Positions 44,362-54,447 are shown, counted from the stretch's first letter. The stretch: DNA of 64,000 bases from Acinetobacter sp. XS-4 (GCF_023920705.1 NZ_CP094657.1:3410001-3474000), one strand, 5' to 3'. Notes: generated from the sequence alone by a model not told the origin. Made by a program: numbers and translations.

Positions 44362-44410
44362 AAAAGTATTCACTGTCTTGGCATAGTGAATACTTTTATT
44401 ATTTTTAAGC
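44362..44410. terminator. Bidirectional terminator between tcuB and HPP gene
   Basis: aaaagtattcact (44362-44374) pairs perfectly with agtgaatactttt (44385-44397), and attattttt follows. It serves tcuB on the plus strand, and possibly the convergent HPP gene on the minus strand. Confidence 0.85.
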
Positions 44411-44430
44411 TTAAAACATTCATGCCTTGC

Positions 44431-44964
44431 CTACTTTTTACTATTTAAAATTCCCAAACCATACATAGGCCACTTGGTACTCGCTTTAATATTATTAATC
44501 AGCATCGCCACCAAAACTAAAGACACTGCGCCCACCAAAACAGGAAAAACCAGAAAACTCCATTCGTAGTGAATGCTGCTCGCGGTGAGCAAAATAACTA
44601 AAGGATTGGCACCTGCTGGTGGATGAACACACTTAAAAATCTGCATGAGCGCAATTGCGCAGCCCACTGATAAAGCAATTGTAAAAATGGAAACACCGAC
44701 AAATTTTAGAAAAAACAAACCCACAAAAGCCGAGATAAGATGCCCAAATATAATATTTCTGGGCTGTGCCAAAGGTGACTGCGACACGGTATAGAGCAAT
44801 ACACAGGTTGCACCAAACGGCGCCATGATAAAGATATTGTGTGTGAGCTTACTCAACCACAGAAGTATAAAAATACTGACCGCCCCCCCAATAAGGCTTC
44901 TTAAAATATCAGCTTTTGTGGGCGATGGAGCCAGTTTTTCTTTGCCATAAAAGATCGAGAACAT
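44431..44964 (-). CDS. HPP-family integral membrane protein
   Basis: 177 residues with four to five hydrophobic segments and the name-giving CVHPPAGANP motif in the third. GATCVLLYTVSQSPLAQPRN is the second conserved part. HPP proteins are implicated in nitrite or other anion transport in some organisms, but the family is mostly uncharacterised. It is divergent from a TetR regulator, and the perfect palindrome at 45020-45045 lies between the two starts. GAGGAA precedes the ATG. Control by the TetR protein is likely. Confidence 0.85.
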   Translation of the reverse strand: MFSIFYGKEKLAPSPTKADILRSLIGGAVSIFILLWLSKLTHNIFIMAPFGATCVLLYTVSQSPLAQPRNIIFGHLISAFVGLFFLKFVGVSIFTIALSVGCAIALMQIFKCVHPPAGANPLVILLTASSIHYEWSFLVFPVLVGAVSLVLVAMLINNIKASTKWPMYGLGILNSKK

Positions 44965-45019
44965 GGGTTGTATTCCTCAAACAAAAAGTTGCTTTTTAAA
45001 AAGCATATAGATAAAATTA

Positions 45020-45045
45020 AAAATAGTACAGATCTGTACTATTTT
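45020..45045. promoter_or_regulatory. Perfect 26-bp palindrome, probable TetR operator
   Basis: The half site aaaatagtacaga is followed directly by its exact complement, centred at 45032/45033. It lies 19 bp before the TetR start and 56 bp upstream of the HPP start, the expected place for an operator controlling both. Confidence 0.8.
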
Positions 45046-45063
45046 ATTTTTTGGAAAAGTTTT

Positions 45064-45624
45064 ATGTCAAAATCTGCCTTAAAAATATTAGATACAGCCG
45101 AGAAGTTATTTAATGAAAATAGTTTTGTGGGGGTTGGTGTCGACCTGATTCGCGATGAATCGGGCTGTTCCAAAACCACCATGTACACGTACTATAAAAA
45201 TAAAAATCAACTGGTTCAGTCTGTGCTGATCGCTCGTGATGAACGATTCAAGCAAAGTCTTTTAGGCTATGTTGGAGATGCAACGGGGTTAGAGGCCATC
45301 AATAAAATTCTGGACTGGCACACCCATTGGTTTAGACAAGATTTTTTTAAAGGCTGTTTATTTGTAAGAGCAGTCGCTGAATCTAATCAAGATGACCAAG
45401 ACATTATTTCTATTTCTAAAGCCCATAAACAATGGATTAAAGTACTGATTGCACAGAACTGCAATATACCCAATGGTGAAGCTTTATCTGAGCTGATCTA
45501 TACGGTCATTGAAGGCCTCATTAGCCGCTTTTTAGTCGATGGGTTCGATGAAACACTTGCGATAAACATGAAAAATTCGATTAATCAATTATTTAATATT
45601 CATCCACAAAACATGAGAACTTAA
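45064..45624 (+). CDS. TetR/AcrR-family regulator
   Basis: 186 residues from the ATG at 45064 (GGAAAAG upstream). The longer open frame runs through the palindrome and is rejected. The helix-turn-helix is IRDESGCSKTTMYTYYKNKN, about 29-48. The C-terminal part DWHTHWFRQDFFKGCLFVRA is typical of the YcdC/TetR_C_33-like group. It lies one base before the VOC gene, so the two are co-transcribed. Likely targets are itself, the VOC gene and the HPP gene. Confidence 0.85.
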   Translation: MSKSALKILDTAEKLFNENSFVGVGVDLIRDESGCSKTTMYTYYKNKNQLVQSVLIARDERFKQSLLGYVGDATGLEAINKILDWHTHWFRQDFFKGCLFVRAVAESNQDDQDIISISKAHKQWIKVLIAQNCNIPNGEALSELIYTVIEGLISRFLVDGFDETLAINMKNSINQLFNIHPQNMRT

Positions 45625-45625
45625 A

Positions 45626-46285
45626 ATGGAAGTAGACCATATTTTTATTTGTGTAAAACCAGAAGCTCCTGAAGCTGAAACTTTAAAAAAATTTGGTCTA
45701 ACAGAAGGTTCATCCAATAAGCATCCGGGTCAAGGCACAGAAAACAGACGTTTTTTCTTTAAAAATAGCTTTATCGAATTAATCTTTTTAAATAACCCAG
45801 AAGAAGCCTCAAGTAATCTAACCAAACCCACTCTACTCTTTGAACGACTCAGTGCTAAAGACAATATCGTATCCCCTTTTGGTATTTGTTTTAGGCCTAA
45901 AAATAAAGATGATAACAGCGCAAAATTTCCTAATTGGGTCTACAAGCCAAGCTATTTACCAGCCAGCTTAGAAGTAAATGTTGCCAAAGATTCTGTTGTA
46001 TCTGAGCCAATGTGGTTCTTCCTTTCATTTGCTTCACGACCAGACCTTGCTGCAAAAGAAAAACAACAACCTCTTGTGCATAGCAAAGATTTATCAAAAA
46101 TCACTGCGATCAAGGTTTCTATTCCAAATCTAGAGCAGCATCCGACTTCGTTACTGTTCAATTCGCTTGATAGTTTTGAAGTGACTGATGGATCGGAGCA
46201 TTTAATGGAAATCAGTTTTGATCATGAGCCTCTAGGAATGATTCATGATTTCAGACCAGAGTTGCCACTTATTTTTAAATATTAA
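45626..46285 (+). CDS. VOC/glyoxalase-like protein
   Basis: 219 residues. The start MEVDHIFICVKPEAPEAETL with H5, and later FFFKNSFIELIFLNNPEE with its Glu, are the metal-ligand pattern of the vicinal oxygen chelate fold. The second half, with HLMEISFDHE, may hold the other half-barrel. Members include glyoxalases, dioxygenases and drug-binding proteins. It is co-transcribed with the TetR regulator. The substrate is unknown. Confidence 0.72.
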   Translation: MEVDHIFICVKPEAPEAETLKKFGLTEGSSNKHPGQGTENRRFFFKNSFIELIFLNNPEEASSNLTKPTLLFERLSAKDNIVSPFGICFRPKNKDDNSAKFPNWVYKPSYLPASLEVNVAKDSVVSEPMWFFLSFASRPDLAAKEKQQPLVHSKDLSKITAIKVSIPNLEQHPTSLLFNSLDSFEVTDGSEHLMEISFDHEPLGMIHDFRPELPLIFKY

Positions 46286-46306
46286 GACTCTCATTTTCTA
46301 ATAAAA

Positions 46307-46340
46307 AACTGTGATTTATTTCAAATCACAGTTTATATTT
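46307..46340. terminator. Bidirectional terminator
   Basis: aactgtgattt (46307-46317) and aaatcacagtt (46323-46333) form an 11-bp perfect stem around attttc-like loop bases, with A residues before and TTATATTT after. It separates the convergent VOC and CoA-transferase genes. Confidence 0.8.
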
Positions 46341-46370
46341 AAATTGAATAACATTAAAAACGGCAATGCC

Positions 46371-47600
46371 CTAAGCAATTTTCCCATCAATAATGCCCTT
46401 TTCCTTTAACGTGGCGAGCTCTTCTGCTGTTTTAAATCTCGATAAGATTTGAGCGGTATGTTCACCCAACTCTGGCGGCGCATGATGATATTCAACTGGA
46501 GTATCAGACAACTTGATGGGTGAGCCAATGGTTTGGAAGTTTTCATTTAAACGATGAGGAATATTCACCACCAAATTGCGATGTACAATTTGTGGTTCAG
46601 CCAAAGCATCTTCAATAGAGTTGATAACACCTACGGGTACTTTAAGTGCATGAATCATCTCAACCCATTCTTTGGCAGTTTTCTGTAAAAAGTGCTCCGA
46701 CAATAAAGGAATCAGCTCATTTCGATATTTGACGCGGTCTTGATTGCGTACAAACTTTTCATTTTCGAGTAACTCTGCATAACCAATCGCAATACACAAA
46801 TCTTTAAACTGTTTATCATTACCACAAGCAATAATAAATTCTTTATCTTTAGCCTTAAAAGTTTGATACGGCACAATGCTTGGGTGTTGATTACCCATGC
46901 GCTGCGGGGCTTTACCTGAAGCTAAATAGTTCATTCCCTGATTTGCCAGTGCCGCGACCTGTACATCAAGCAAAGACATATCAATATATTGACCACGCCC
47001 CGTGTGCGAGCGTGCAATCAAGGCAGCTTGAATCGCGATGGTGGAATACAATCCAGTTTGAATGTCTACAACAGCCACACCAACTTTTTGCGCACCACCG
47101 CCTGCCACATCATCAGGCTCGCCAGTAATGCTCATTAAGCCAGACATACCCTGAATAATAAAATCATAACCAGGTTCGTCTGCACGTGGGCCATCTTGCC
47201 CAAAACCAGTAATCGAGCAATAAACAATATTTGGGTTTAACGCACTTAAGGACGCATAGTCCAAACCATATTTAGCCAAAGACCCTGTCTTATAATTTTC
47301 AATCACCACGTCGGCAGTCTTGGCAATTTCATAAATTAGGGCCTGACCTTCAGGTGTGGTAATGTCCACCGCAACTGAATATTTATTCCGATTCGTACAC
47401 TGAAAATAGCCCGATTCACGGGTCATGTTTCCGTCTTGATCGGGCATCCATGGTGGCCCCCACATACGTGTGTCATCACCTACTCGAGGACGTTCAATTT
47501 TAATCACTTCCGCGCCAAGGTCTGCCAATATTTGTCCACACCACGGCCCTGCAAGCACACGACTTAAATCTAAAACCCGAATTCCTTGTAATGCACCCAT
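46371..47600 (-). CDS. gcdG: CaiB/BaiF family III CoA-transferase, probable succinyl-CoA:glutarate CoA-transferase
   Basis: 409 residues. LQGIRVLDLSRVLAGPWCGQ at the N-terminus, the catalytic Asp in IQTGLYSTIA-like context following GVAVVDIQTG, and YDFIIQGMSGLMSITGEPDD are family III CoA-transferase signatures. It lies with glutaryl-CoA dehydrogenase and a divergent LysR regulator, as gcdG does with gcdH and gcdR in Pseudomonas. That supports a role in activating glutarate with CoA from succinyl-CoA. The MFS gene lies between it and gcdH. The gene symbol is inferred from context. Confidence 0.8.
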   Translation of the reverse strand: MGALQGIRVLDLSRVLAGPWCGQILADLGAEVIKIERPRVGDDTRMWGPPWMPDQDGNMTRESGYFQCTNRNKYSVAVDITTPEGQALIYEIAKTADVVIENYKTGSLAKYGLDYASLSALNPNIVYCSITGFGQDGPRADEPGYDFIIQGMSGLMSITGEPDDVAGGGAQKVGVAVVDIQTGLYSTIAIQAALIARSHTGRGQYIDMSLLDVQVAALANQGMNYLASGKAPQRMGNQHPSIVPYQTFKAKDKEFIIACGNDKQFKDLCIAIGYAELLENEKFVRNQDRVKYRNELIPLLSEHFLQKTAKEWVEMIHALKVPVGVINSIEDALAEPQIVHRNLVVNIPHRLNENFQTIGSPIKLSDTPVEYHHAPPELGEHTAQILSRFKTAEELATLKEKGIIDGKIA

Positions 47601-47652
47601 AACGATACCCTTATCTTTTTAGAAGGCACTCAACGCACCTTCTTGTCATTGT

Positions 47653-48975
47653 TTATGATTGTCTTTGCGGATCATACTGACGATCTTTAATAAATAAGCC
47701 TGGCAATACACCCGCAACAAAATACGCAGCACCCATCACAATAAAGGCCATGGTAAACGTACCACCCGAAGCCAAGAAACCAATGGTTGCTGGTGCAATC
47801 GCTGCCCCCACACGACCAATGTTATAAGCACCGCCAATGGCTGTTCCGCGCACATCGGTTGAAAAACTTTCAGCCATATAGGTCGCGTTCACACCGTATG
47901 GAATGCCATATAAAAAGCCAAAAGTGATTAATAAATACAAAATGTTGTCAGGGGTATTGAAGAAAATAATGATTGGTAAGAACACGGCGCTGGCTATTGT
48001 GCCAAACACGAAAACAGCACGGCGGTTAAATTTGTCTGCAAGATAACCCGCTAAAATTTTGCCTAGAATCATTGCAGTATATGAACCCACCATATAACTG
48101 GTTAAGTTTTTAAAGTTCATATGCACTTCTGTTTCTAAATAACTTGGCATCCAGTTGTTAATACCGTAATAACCAAACTGTAAGAAGAATGCTGTCGTCA
48201 TCCACAACAAAAACATTTTACGGTGCTTAAAGTTATTAAAAATTTGCTTATAAATACTGCCACTTTTAGGCTTTTCAGCCACTGCTATTTCTTTAGGTTG
48301 TCTGTTGCCTTGCAAGCTTTCAATTTTAGTGAGCTGCCAAGATTTTGGCTCTGGCACAAATCGTTGTAGGAAAATATTAACAAAAGCAGGCACGACGGTT
48401 AGGAAGAACAAAATACGCCAACCATGATCTGGAATAATCGCCCCTGCTAAGAGGGTTGCCGCAATATAACCTACGGTTTGACCCGTCTGTAACGTGCCCA
48501 AGACTGTTGTACGGTAAGTGGTCGGCACATATTCAGCCATTAAGGTATTACAGGCCATATAGAGTGCTCCAATACCCAAAGCACCAATAAAACGTAAAGC
48601 CATAAATTGCTCGAAGCTTTGCGTAAAGCCCAATAAACAGGTCGCTACCGAAAAGAAGGTTACTGAGTTAGCAATGGTTCGTACGCGACCAAACTTGTCA
48701 CATGCCCAGCCACCCAAAATACCGCCAATACCCATACCAGCTAAAGAAGCACTACCTAAAGCACCCGCTTGAAAGGTACTTAGGCCAAACTCTGCCTTTA
48801 AACTAGTGAGGCTATACGACAGCAGCATAATATCAACACCATCGACCACCATCGCAAAATAGGCAAATAGCAATGCCCATTTCCATGTATGTGGTCCAAT
48901 CTTTTCATATGTTCCAAGGTTACTTGGAAATGTAGATCTTAACTCTTTCGATATTACTTGAACGTCATTGTTCAT
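47653..48975 (-). CDS. MFS transporter, aromatic-acid/organic-acid:H+ symporter type (AAHS-like)
   Basis: 440 residues with 12 hydrophobic segments. DGVDIMLLSYSLTSLKAEFG near the first segment and GGWACDKFGRVRTI after the second are AAHS/4-hydroxybenzoate-transporter signatures. It sits between the CoA-transferase and gcdH in the same direction, so it probably imports glutarate or a related dicarboxylate. The alternative is an aromatic acid. Confidence 0.82.
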   Translation of the reverse strand: MNNDVQVISKELRSTFPSNLGTYEKIGPHTWKWALLFAYFAMVVDGVDIMLLSYSLTSLKAEFGLSTFQAGALGSASLAGMGIGGILGGWACDKFGRVRTIANSVTFFSVATCLLGFTQSFEQFMALRFIGALGIGALYMACNTLMAEYVPTTYRTTVLGTLQTGQTVGYIAATLLAGAIIPDHGWRILFFLTVVPAFVNIFLQRFVPEPKSWQLTKIESLQGNRQPKEIAVAEKPKSGSIYKQIFNNFKHRKMFLLWMTTAFFLQFGYYGINNWMPSYLETEVHMNFKNLTSYMVGSYTAMILGKILAGYLADKFNRRAVFVFGTIASAVFLPIIIFFNTPDNILYLLITFGFLYGIPYGVNATYMAESFSTDVRGTAIGGAYNIGRVGAAIAPATIGFLASGGTFTMAFIVMGAAYFVAGVLPGLFIKDRQYDPQRQS

Positions 48976-49198
48976 CTTTAGTTCCTCATTTTCCCAAATG
49001 AGTCATCGATAGCCTACTTATGTTTTCTGTATGACTTAATCTTCTATACTTTTCATTATCTTATATTCAATTTTAAGTACACAGAGATGTAGCTTCACAT
49101 GAGTATCCTTACGATGAATCTTGTCATTATCCATAAATTTTTGCGTACAAAACCCTAAAGGCGCTCTCGAAAGAACACCTCTATCTTTTAAAAATTAA

Positions 49199-50419
49199 TT
49201 AGTTACTAAATGCCGCGATACCTGTTTGTGCACGGCCTAAAATCAAGGCATGAACATCATGTGTACCTTCGTAAGTATTAACGACTTCAAGATTGACCAA
49301 ATGACGTGCCACGCCAAACTCATCGCTAATACCGTTTCCACCCATCATGTCACGTGCCATGCGAGCAATATCAAGCGCCTTTCCACAGTTGTTACGCTTA
49401 ATTAAAGATGTACCTTCAACTGATGCAATACCTTCATCTTTCATGCGTCCGAAACGTAAAGCTATTTGCAAACCTAATGCAATTTCAGTTTGCATATCTG
49501 CCAGTTTCTTTTGAATCAACTGATTTGCAGCCAACGGACGGCCAAATTGTTTGCGGTCCATTGTGTATTGATGTGCGGTATGCCAACAGAACTCGGCTGC
49601 TCCCATTGCACCCCATGCAATCCCATAACGGGCGCTATTTAAACAGGTGAACGGACCACGTAATCCACGAACTTCAGGGAATGCATTTTCTTCAGGCACA
49701 AAAACGTTATCCATCACAATTTCACCCGTAATCGATGCACGTAAACCGACCTTGCCATGAATTGCTGGTGCAGATAAACCTTCCCAGCCTTTTTCTAAAA
49801 TAAAGCCTCGAATATCACCAACATTACCTTCAGCAGAAACTTCTTTTGCCCAAACCACAAATACATCAGCAATTGGGCTATTGGTAATCCACATTTTTGC
49901 GCCAGTTAAACGATAACCACCGTCAACTTTTTTAGCACGCGTAATCATACTGCCTGGGTCCGAACCATGGTCTGGTTCGGTCAAACCGAAACAGCCAATG
50001 TATTCACCAGTTGCCAATTTAGGCAAATACTTTTGCTTTTGTTCTTCAGTACCAAATTCATGAATTGGAACCATCACCAATGAGCTTTGCACGCTCGCCA
50101 TAGAGCGGTAGCCTGAGTCAACATATTCAATTTCACGTGCAACCAAGCCATAACTCACATAGTTCAAACCCGCGCCGCCATATTGCTCAGGAATGGTTGG
50201 ACCCAGTAAGCCAAGCTCTCCCATTTCACGGAAAATAGATGGGTCTGTTTTTTCATAACGGAATTGTTCAAGTACACGGGGTTGCAGGCGTTCTTGGCAA
50301 TAGGCATGAGCCGCATCACGAATCATGCGCTCATCTTCGGTAAGCTGTTGCTCAATTAAAAATGGATCTTGCCAGTTAAATTGAACTTTTGCTTTTTTTG
50401 TTGTCACCATGTGATTCAT
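49199..50419 (-). CDS. gcdH: Glutaryl-CoA dehydrogenase
   Basis: 406 residues with the acyl-CoA dehydrogenase fold. [20 protein letters not shown] binds FAD and substrate, and [19 protein letters not shown] carries the catalytic Glu as in glutaryl-CoA dehydrogenases. [20 protein letters not shown] and [20 protein letters not shown] complete the family pattern. It oxidises and decarboxylates glutaryl-CoA to crotonyl-CoA in lysine and glutarate breakdown. GAGG precedes the ATG. It is divergent from the LysR gene at 50666, 246 bp apart. Confidence 0.92.
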   Translation of the reverse strand: MNHMVTTKKAKVQFNWQDPFLIEQQLTEDERMIRDAAHAYCQERLQPRVLEQFRYEKTDPSIFREMGELGLLGPTIPEQYGGAGLNYVSYGLVAREIEYVDSGYRSMASVQSSLVMVPIHEFGTEEQKQKYLPKLATGEYIGCFGLTEPDHGSDPGSMITRAKKVDGGYRLTGAKMWITNSPIADVFVVWAKEVSAEGNVGDIRGFILEKGWEGLSAPAIHGKVGLRASITGEIVMDNVFVPEENAFPEVRGLRGPFTCLNSARYGIAWGAMGAAEFCWHTAHQYTMDRKQFGRPLAANQLIQKKLADMQTEIALGLQIALRFGRMKDEGIASVEGTSLIKRNNCGKALDIARMARDMMGGNGISDEFGVARHLVNLEVVNTYEGTHDVHALILGRAQTGIAAFSN

Positions 50420-50665
50420 CGCATCCTCTGCTTGATTTGATCTTCTTTATTTAACTCGATGTTATGCGTGAAAAATGCAGTAATCAAACGATAAATGTTC
50501 ATGCAGATATGCGACTTACGCATATTTAAAATTAGTCGCATTAAATTTAGATATTTAATTCGTTGTATTTCATTAAAAATGGCTTATTTTTATACTAAAC
50601 TCTGATATCTGCATTTAGGTCATATGCTGTTTTGAAATATGACGACAAATAAAAGGATTTTATTT

Positions 50666-51613
50666 ATGCGAAGAAGCATCCCCTCAATTCAGGGCCTGAT
50701 TTGCTTTGAAAGTGCAGCAAAACATCTAAGTTATACCTATGCTGCGCAAGAACTATGTATTACTCAAAGTGCAGTCTCGCGCCAAATTCAACAGTTAGAA
50801 GATTTCTTGGGCGTTGAACTCTTTATACGTACTCGACATGGTGTCGAGCTGACCATTGCAGGTCAGCAGTATTTTAAAAGTATTAAGCCCTATTTATTGG
50901 GTTTAGAAAAATGTACGGCTGATGTGATTTCTCATAAAGGTTTAGGTGGAACATTAAAGTTAGGTGTAGTTCCTACCTTTGCAACGCGTTGGCTGTTACC
51001 CAAGCTTCATCTTTTAAATCAAAAACACCCTGAAATTACGGTTCACTTAGAAACCAGTACCAAGCCTTTTTTATTTAACGATAATATTTTTGACGCTGCG
51101 ATTTTTGCAGGTACGCAGCAGCAAATTGACCACTGGCCCGGCATACAAGCGCATTATTTAATGGATGAAGAAATTGTACCTGTGTGCTCACCAAAACTGA
51201 TCGAAAAGTATTTTCCAGATGCGATGATGATCAATGAAAATACCTATGATCTAAGCTCAGAAGATTTACTGAAAATTCCCCTACTTCAGCAAACCACTCG
51301 GCCTAGCATTTGGCAAGAATGGTTTCTGACTCACCAGATGCAGCACCCGAAGCCTTTTGATGGACAACGCCATGAGTTATTTTCAATGCTTGCGGTTGCT
51401 GCCAGTCATGACATGGGAATGGCTCTAATTCCGCAAATGTTGATTGAGTCTGAACTACAAAAAAAAGAACTGGTGATTGTTTCCAATAAAAAACTAAAAG
51501 GCAGCCGAAAGTATTATCTCATTCATTCGAGCCAAGACATCTCACCGACTATTCAAAAATTTGTTGAGTGGATTTACCAAGAACTAGAACAACTAAAGAG
51601 CAATACAAATTAG
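50666..51613 (+). CDS. gcdR: LysR-type regulator of the glutarate locus (GcdR-like)
   Basis: 315 residues from the ATG at 50666 (AAAGGA upstream); the open frame is nine codons longer. The helix-turn-helix is LSYTYAAQELCITQSAVSRQ, with a GcvA-type substrate domain (FATRWLLPKLHLLNQKHPEI). Divergence from gcdH mirrors gcdR in Pseudomonas, where the regulator activates gcdHG with glutarate. The symbol is by context. Confidence 0.8.
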   Translation: MRRSIPSIQGLICFESAAKHLSYTYAAQELCITQSAVSRQIQQLEDFLGVELFIRTRHGVELTIAGQQYFKSIKPYLLGLEKCTADVISHKGLGGTLKLGVVPTFATRWLLPKLHLLNQKHPEITVHLETSTKPFLFNDNIFDAAIFAGTQQQIDHWPGIQAHYLMDEEIVPVCSPKLIEKYFPDAMMINENTYDLSSEDLLKIPLLQQTTRPSIWQEWFLTHQMQHPKPFDGQRHELFSMLAVAASHDMGMALIPQMLIESELQKKELVIVSNKKLKGSRKYYLIHSSQDISPTIQKFVEWIYQELEQLKSNTN

Positions 51614-51642
51614 CTGAGCCACTTCGTGCGATCTATACGCAT

Positions 51643-51678
51643 AAAAAAAGATTGTGATTAATCAGATCACAACCTTTT
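51643..51678. terminator. Bidirectional terminator
   Basis: attgtgat (51651-51658) pairs with atcacaac (51666-51673) with A-rich sequence on the left and CTTTTAG on the right. It serves the LysR gene and the convergent alcohol dehydrogenase. Confidence 0.7.
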
Positions 51679-51701
51679 AGTTCAACGTAAATGACTTTGA
51701 A

Positions 51702-52877
51702 TTAATGATTCATCAATTGAATATCTGAACCACTACGTTTCGGGTCAATCAAGATTTTAGCATGCTGTTCAGGGTCACGTAATGCTTCAAATGCACTCGT
51801 AACCCCCTCTAAACCGACAACACCGGTAATGAGCGGTGAGCAGTTCACTTTACCTTCTGCAATCATGTGTAGCGCATCTCGGAACTCAAGCGGTGTATAG
51901 CCCAACACGAACTGAATTTCTAACTCTTTATTAATCGCAAGTGCGGGTTCAATTTTGTCACTTTGCATGCAAACACCTACCCCGACAATTCGGGAAAATA
52001 AAGGTGCCCCTTCAATAATTTGCTGTAAAACACCCGGTACGCCCACACACTCAAAAATAACAGGACGTTTTGGCAAAGCACCTAACTTATCAATCATGCG
52101 CCATCCATGCCACCATGGTAAGCGTGTCGCTTGCAACTTATCAAACAGCCCCATACCCATATTAATCGCGTCAGAAACATTGCCAAGCAAACCAAACTCT
52201 TTCCAGTTGGCAAATGGCGATGTCTCTTTAGGGTCTACCACAATATCCGCACCACATTGCTCGGCAAGCTTACGGCGGTTTGGTGAAAAGTCACTGGCGA
52301 CCACTGTTTTAACACCAGCCGCTTTAAGCATTAATATGACACCTAACCCGACAGGACCACAGCCAATTACAATCGCAGGTTCACCAGTTTTCACACGGCT
52401 ACGGCGAACAGCATGCAATGCAACCGCCATAGGTTCAGTCATGGCAGCACTATCCGCATCTAGACCGTTAGGTACTTCAAACATCAAGCTTGATTGAGCC
52501 AATACTTGCTCGGCATAACCACCAGATGCATTTGGTGAAAGCCCTGTAGACAAATAACCATGCTGATCTACATTTAAAAGAGGCATTGCACAAACGAGTG
52601 TATCGGCTTTAAATTTATGACGAGTTTTTGGGCCATAATCCAAAACTTTGCCACAAAACTCATGTCCCAGTACAAACGGGTCCGTAGACTTAGCTAAACC
52701 ATGAAACCCGACACGTGCGGCTAAATCATGCATGTGGTCGCAGTGATGTTGCATATGCAAATCAGAGCCACAAATCCCGCATCGAACCACCTCTAATAAC
52801 ACCTGTCCTTTTGTAGGAGTTAATTTCGGTTGGTCCACCACTTGTAATGTTGCTTGATGACAAAGTACCGACTTCAT
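51702..52877 (-). CDS. Zinc-type alcohol dehydrogenase-like protein (MDR family)
   Basis: 391 residues. The catalytic zinc site is CGICGSDLHMQHHCDHMH and LGHEFCGKVLDYG, and the nucleotide fold has IVIGCGPVGLGVILMLKAAG. The structural-zinc loop normally holding four cysteines is replaced by ALHMQ-free sequence around TLVCAMPLLNVDQHGY, where only one Cys is seen, so the structural zinc is absent. It probably oxidises an alcohol or polyol with NAD(P)+. No neighbouring gene indicates the substrate. The next 400 bp upstream holds no gene. Confidence 0.78.
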   Translation of the reverse strand: MKSVLCHQATLQVVDQPKLTPTKGQVLLEVVRCGICGSDLHMQHHCDHMHDLAARVGFHGLAKSTDPFVLGHEFCGKVLDYGPKTRHKFKADTLVCAMPLLNVDQHGYLSTGLSPNASGGYAEQVLAQSSLMFEVPNGLDADSAAMTEPMAVALHAVRRSRVKTGEPAIVIGCGPVGLGVILMLKAAGVKTVVASDFSPNRRKLAEQCGADIVVDPKETSPFANWKEFGLLGNVSDAINMGMGLFDKLQATRLPWWHGWRMIDKLGALPKRPVIFECVGVPGVLQQIIEGAPLFSRIVGVGVCMQSDKIEPALAINKELEIQFVLGYTPLEFRDALHMIAEGKVNCSPLITGVVGLEGVTSAFEALRDPEQHAKILIDPKRSGSDIQLMNH

Positions 52878-53278
52878 TTGAGCGCTTCCTATTTCTTCTT
52901 TTTCATTTACTTGCCAGAAATAGATTTCTACAGATAAATTAATCGCTTTATCGGTTTGGTCTTTAGCAAGCCTTTATTCATCTTTACAACTAAAAAGCAA
53001 AATACCAATGACCATTCTTCAGCCAATCTATTGTTGAAGAGTCAACAAAAACAGGCGCAGCGAAATTAAAAACAATAAAAATCTTGGTGCTTGTATCTTA
53101 CACAGACTGCGTTGTCTTCTTAGGCCAGAACAATGTCATCAAAATTAAAACTTATACAAATATATTAACTTCAAAAAACTCAACTCAACACTTTTCACAA
53201 AAACATAGCAAATCCAAACTTTTATCAGTGCATCTAAACAGGCATGATAAATTAAGATGAACAGATAAGAAGAAATCT
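52878..53278. other. 400-bp gene-free region before adenosine deaminase gene
   Basis: I see no convincing ORF, RNA fold or operator here. It holds the promoters of the dehydrogenase (minus) and adenosine deaminase (plus). Confidence 0.5.
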
Positions 53279-54274
53279 ATGATTACAAAAACACTCCCCC
53301 TTACAGATATACACCGCCACCTTGATGGCAACATCCGCATTCAAACCATTTTAGAATTGGGCCAACAATACAATTTGGATTTACCTGCTTACGACATTGA
53401 ATCTTTACGACCACACGTACAAGTGATGGATAACCAACCTGACTTATTAAGTTTTTTATCTAAGCTAGATTGGGGCGTAAAAGTATTAGCCAGTTTAGAT
53501 GCCTGTAAGCGTATTGCATTTGAAAATATGCAGGATGCTGCCCAACAAGGCCTAGATTATGTAGAGCTGCGTTTTTCACCGGGTTACATGGGTATGCCCC
53601 ATCAACTCCCACTTGAAGGCGTGGTTGAAGCTGTGATTGCTGGAGTCAAAGAAGGTAGTCAAGCTTACGGAGTAAAAGCGAATTTAATTGGCATTATGAG
53701 CCGTACTTTTGGTCAAGAAGCCTGCGAAAAAGAATTAAATGCCCTACTTGCCCATAAAAATGATATTAAAGCGTTGGATCTTGCTGGAGATGAGCTTGGT
53801 TTTCCGGGCAATTTATTTATTGATCACTTTAAAAAAGCGCGTGATGCAGGTTGGCACATTACAGTACATGCAGGCGAAGCTGCCGGCCCAGAAAGTATTT
53901 GGCAAGCTATTGAAGAATTAGGTGCCGAACGAATTGGACATGGTGTTAAAGCAGTTCAAGATTTAAAACTTTTAGATTATTTAGCTAAACATGAGATTGG
54001 TATTGAATCTTGTCTTACCTCAAATATTCAAACCAATACAGTATCCTCACTAGCAGAACATCCATTAAAGACTTTTTTAGAACATGGTGTACTTGCCACT
54101 ATTAATACGGATGACCCTGCGGTAGAAGGCATTGAGATACAACATGAATATTTAAGTGCCGCCCCATTAGCAGGCTTAAGCCCTGAACAAATTTATACAG
54201 CTCAAGAAAATGGCCTAAAAATCGCATTTTTATCAGATCAAGAAAAAGATGAGTTAAGACAGAAATATCAATAA
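53279..54274 (+). CDS. add: Adenosine deaminase
   Basis: 331 residues. [11 protein letters not shown] holds the two N-terminal metal histidines, [17 protein letters not shown] the third and the catalytic Glu, [10 protein letters not shown] the conserved Asn-region and [11 protein letters not shown] the final Asp pair. It deaminates adenosine and deoxyadenosine to inosine for purine salvage. AAGAAGAA precedes the ATG. Its stop codon shares two bases with the first unit of the 7-bp repeat array. Confidence 0.92.
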   Translation: MITKTLPLTDIHRHLDGNIRIQTILELGQQYNLDLPAYDIESLRPHVQVMDNQPDLLSFLSKLDWGVKVLASLDACKRIAFENMQDAAQQGLDYVELRFSPGYMGMPHQLPLEGVVEAVIAGVKEGSQAYGVKANLIGIMSRTFGQEACEKELNALLAHKNDIKALDLAGDELGFPGNLFIDHFKKARDAGWHITVHAGEAAGPESIWQAIEELGAERIGHGVKAVQDLKLLDYLAKHEIGIESCLTSNIQTNTVSSLAEHPLKTFLEHGVLATINTDDPAVEGIEIQHEYLSAAPLAGLSPEQIYTAQENGLKIAFLSDQEKDELRQKYQ

Positions 54275-54447
54275 CAGAGAACAGAGAACAGAGAACAGAG
54301 AACAGAGAACAGAGAACAGAGAACAGAGAACAGAGAACAGAGAACAGAGAACAGAGAACAGAGAACAGAGAACAGAGAACAGAGAACAGAGAACAGAGAA
54401 CAGAGAACAGAGAACAGAGAACAGAGAACAGAGAACAGAGAACAGAG
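54273..54447 (+). repeat. Heptamer tandem repeat, 25 perfect copies
   Basis: AACAGAG is repeated 25 times without a mismatch over 175 bp. The first AA belongs to the add stop codon. The array begins at the stop and so lies in the 3' untranslated part of the add transcript. Perfect identity points to recent slippage, and copy number is likely to vary among strains. Confidence 0.97.

Noticed and set aside
51955..52497. 180-aa plus-strand frame opposite the alcohol dehydrogenase
   Set aside because: Antisense shadow: Pro/Ser/Thr-rich composition without any known domain, fully inside a well-supported gene.
54273..54447. Direct repeats as a possible CRISPR array
   Set aside because: Units are 7 bp with no spacers and no cas genes are nearby; it is a simple tandem repeat.
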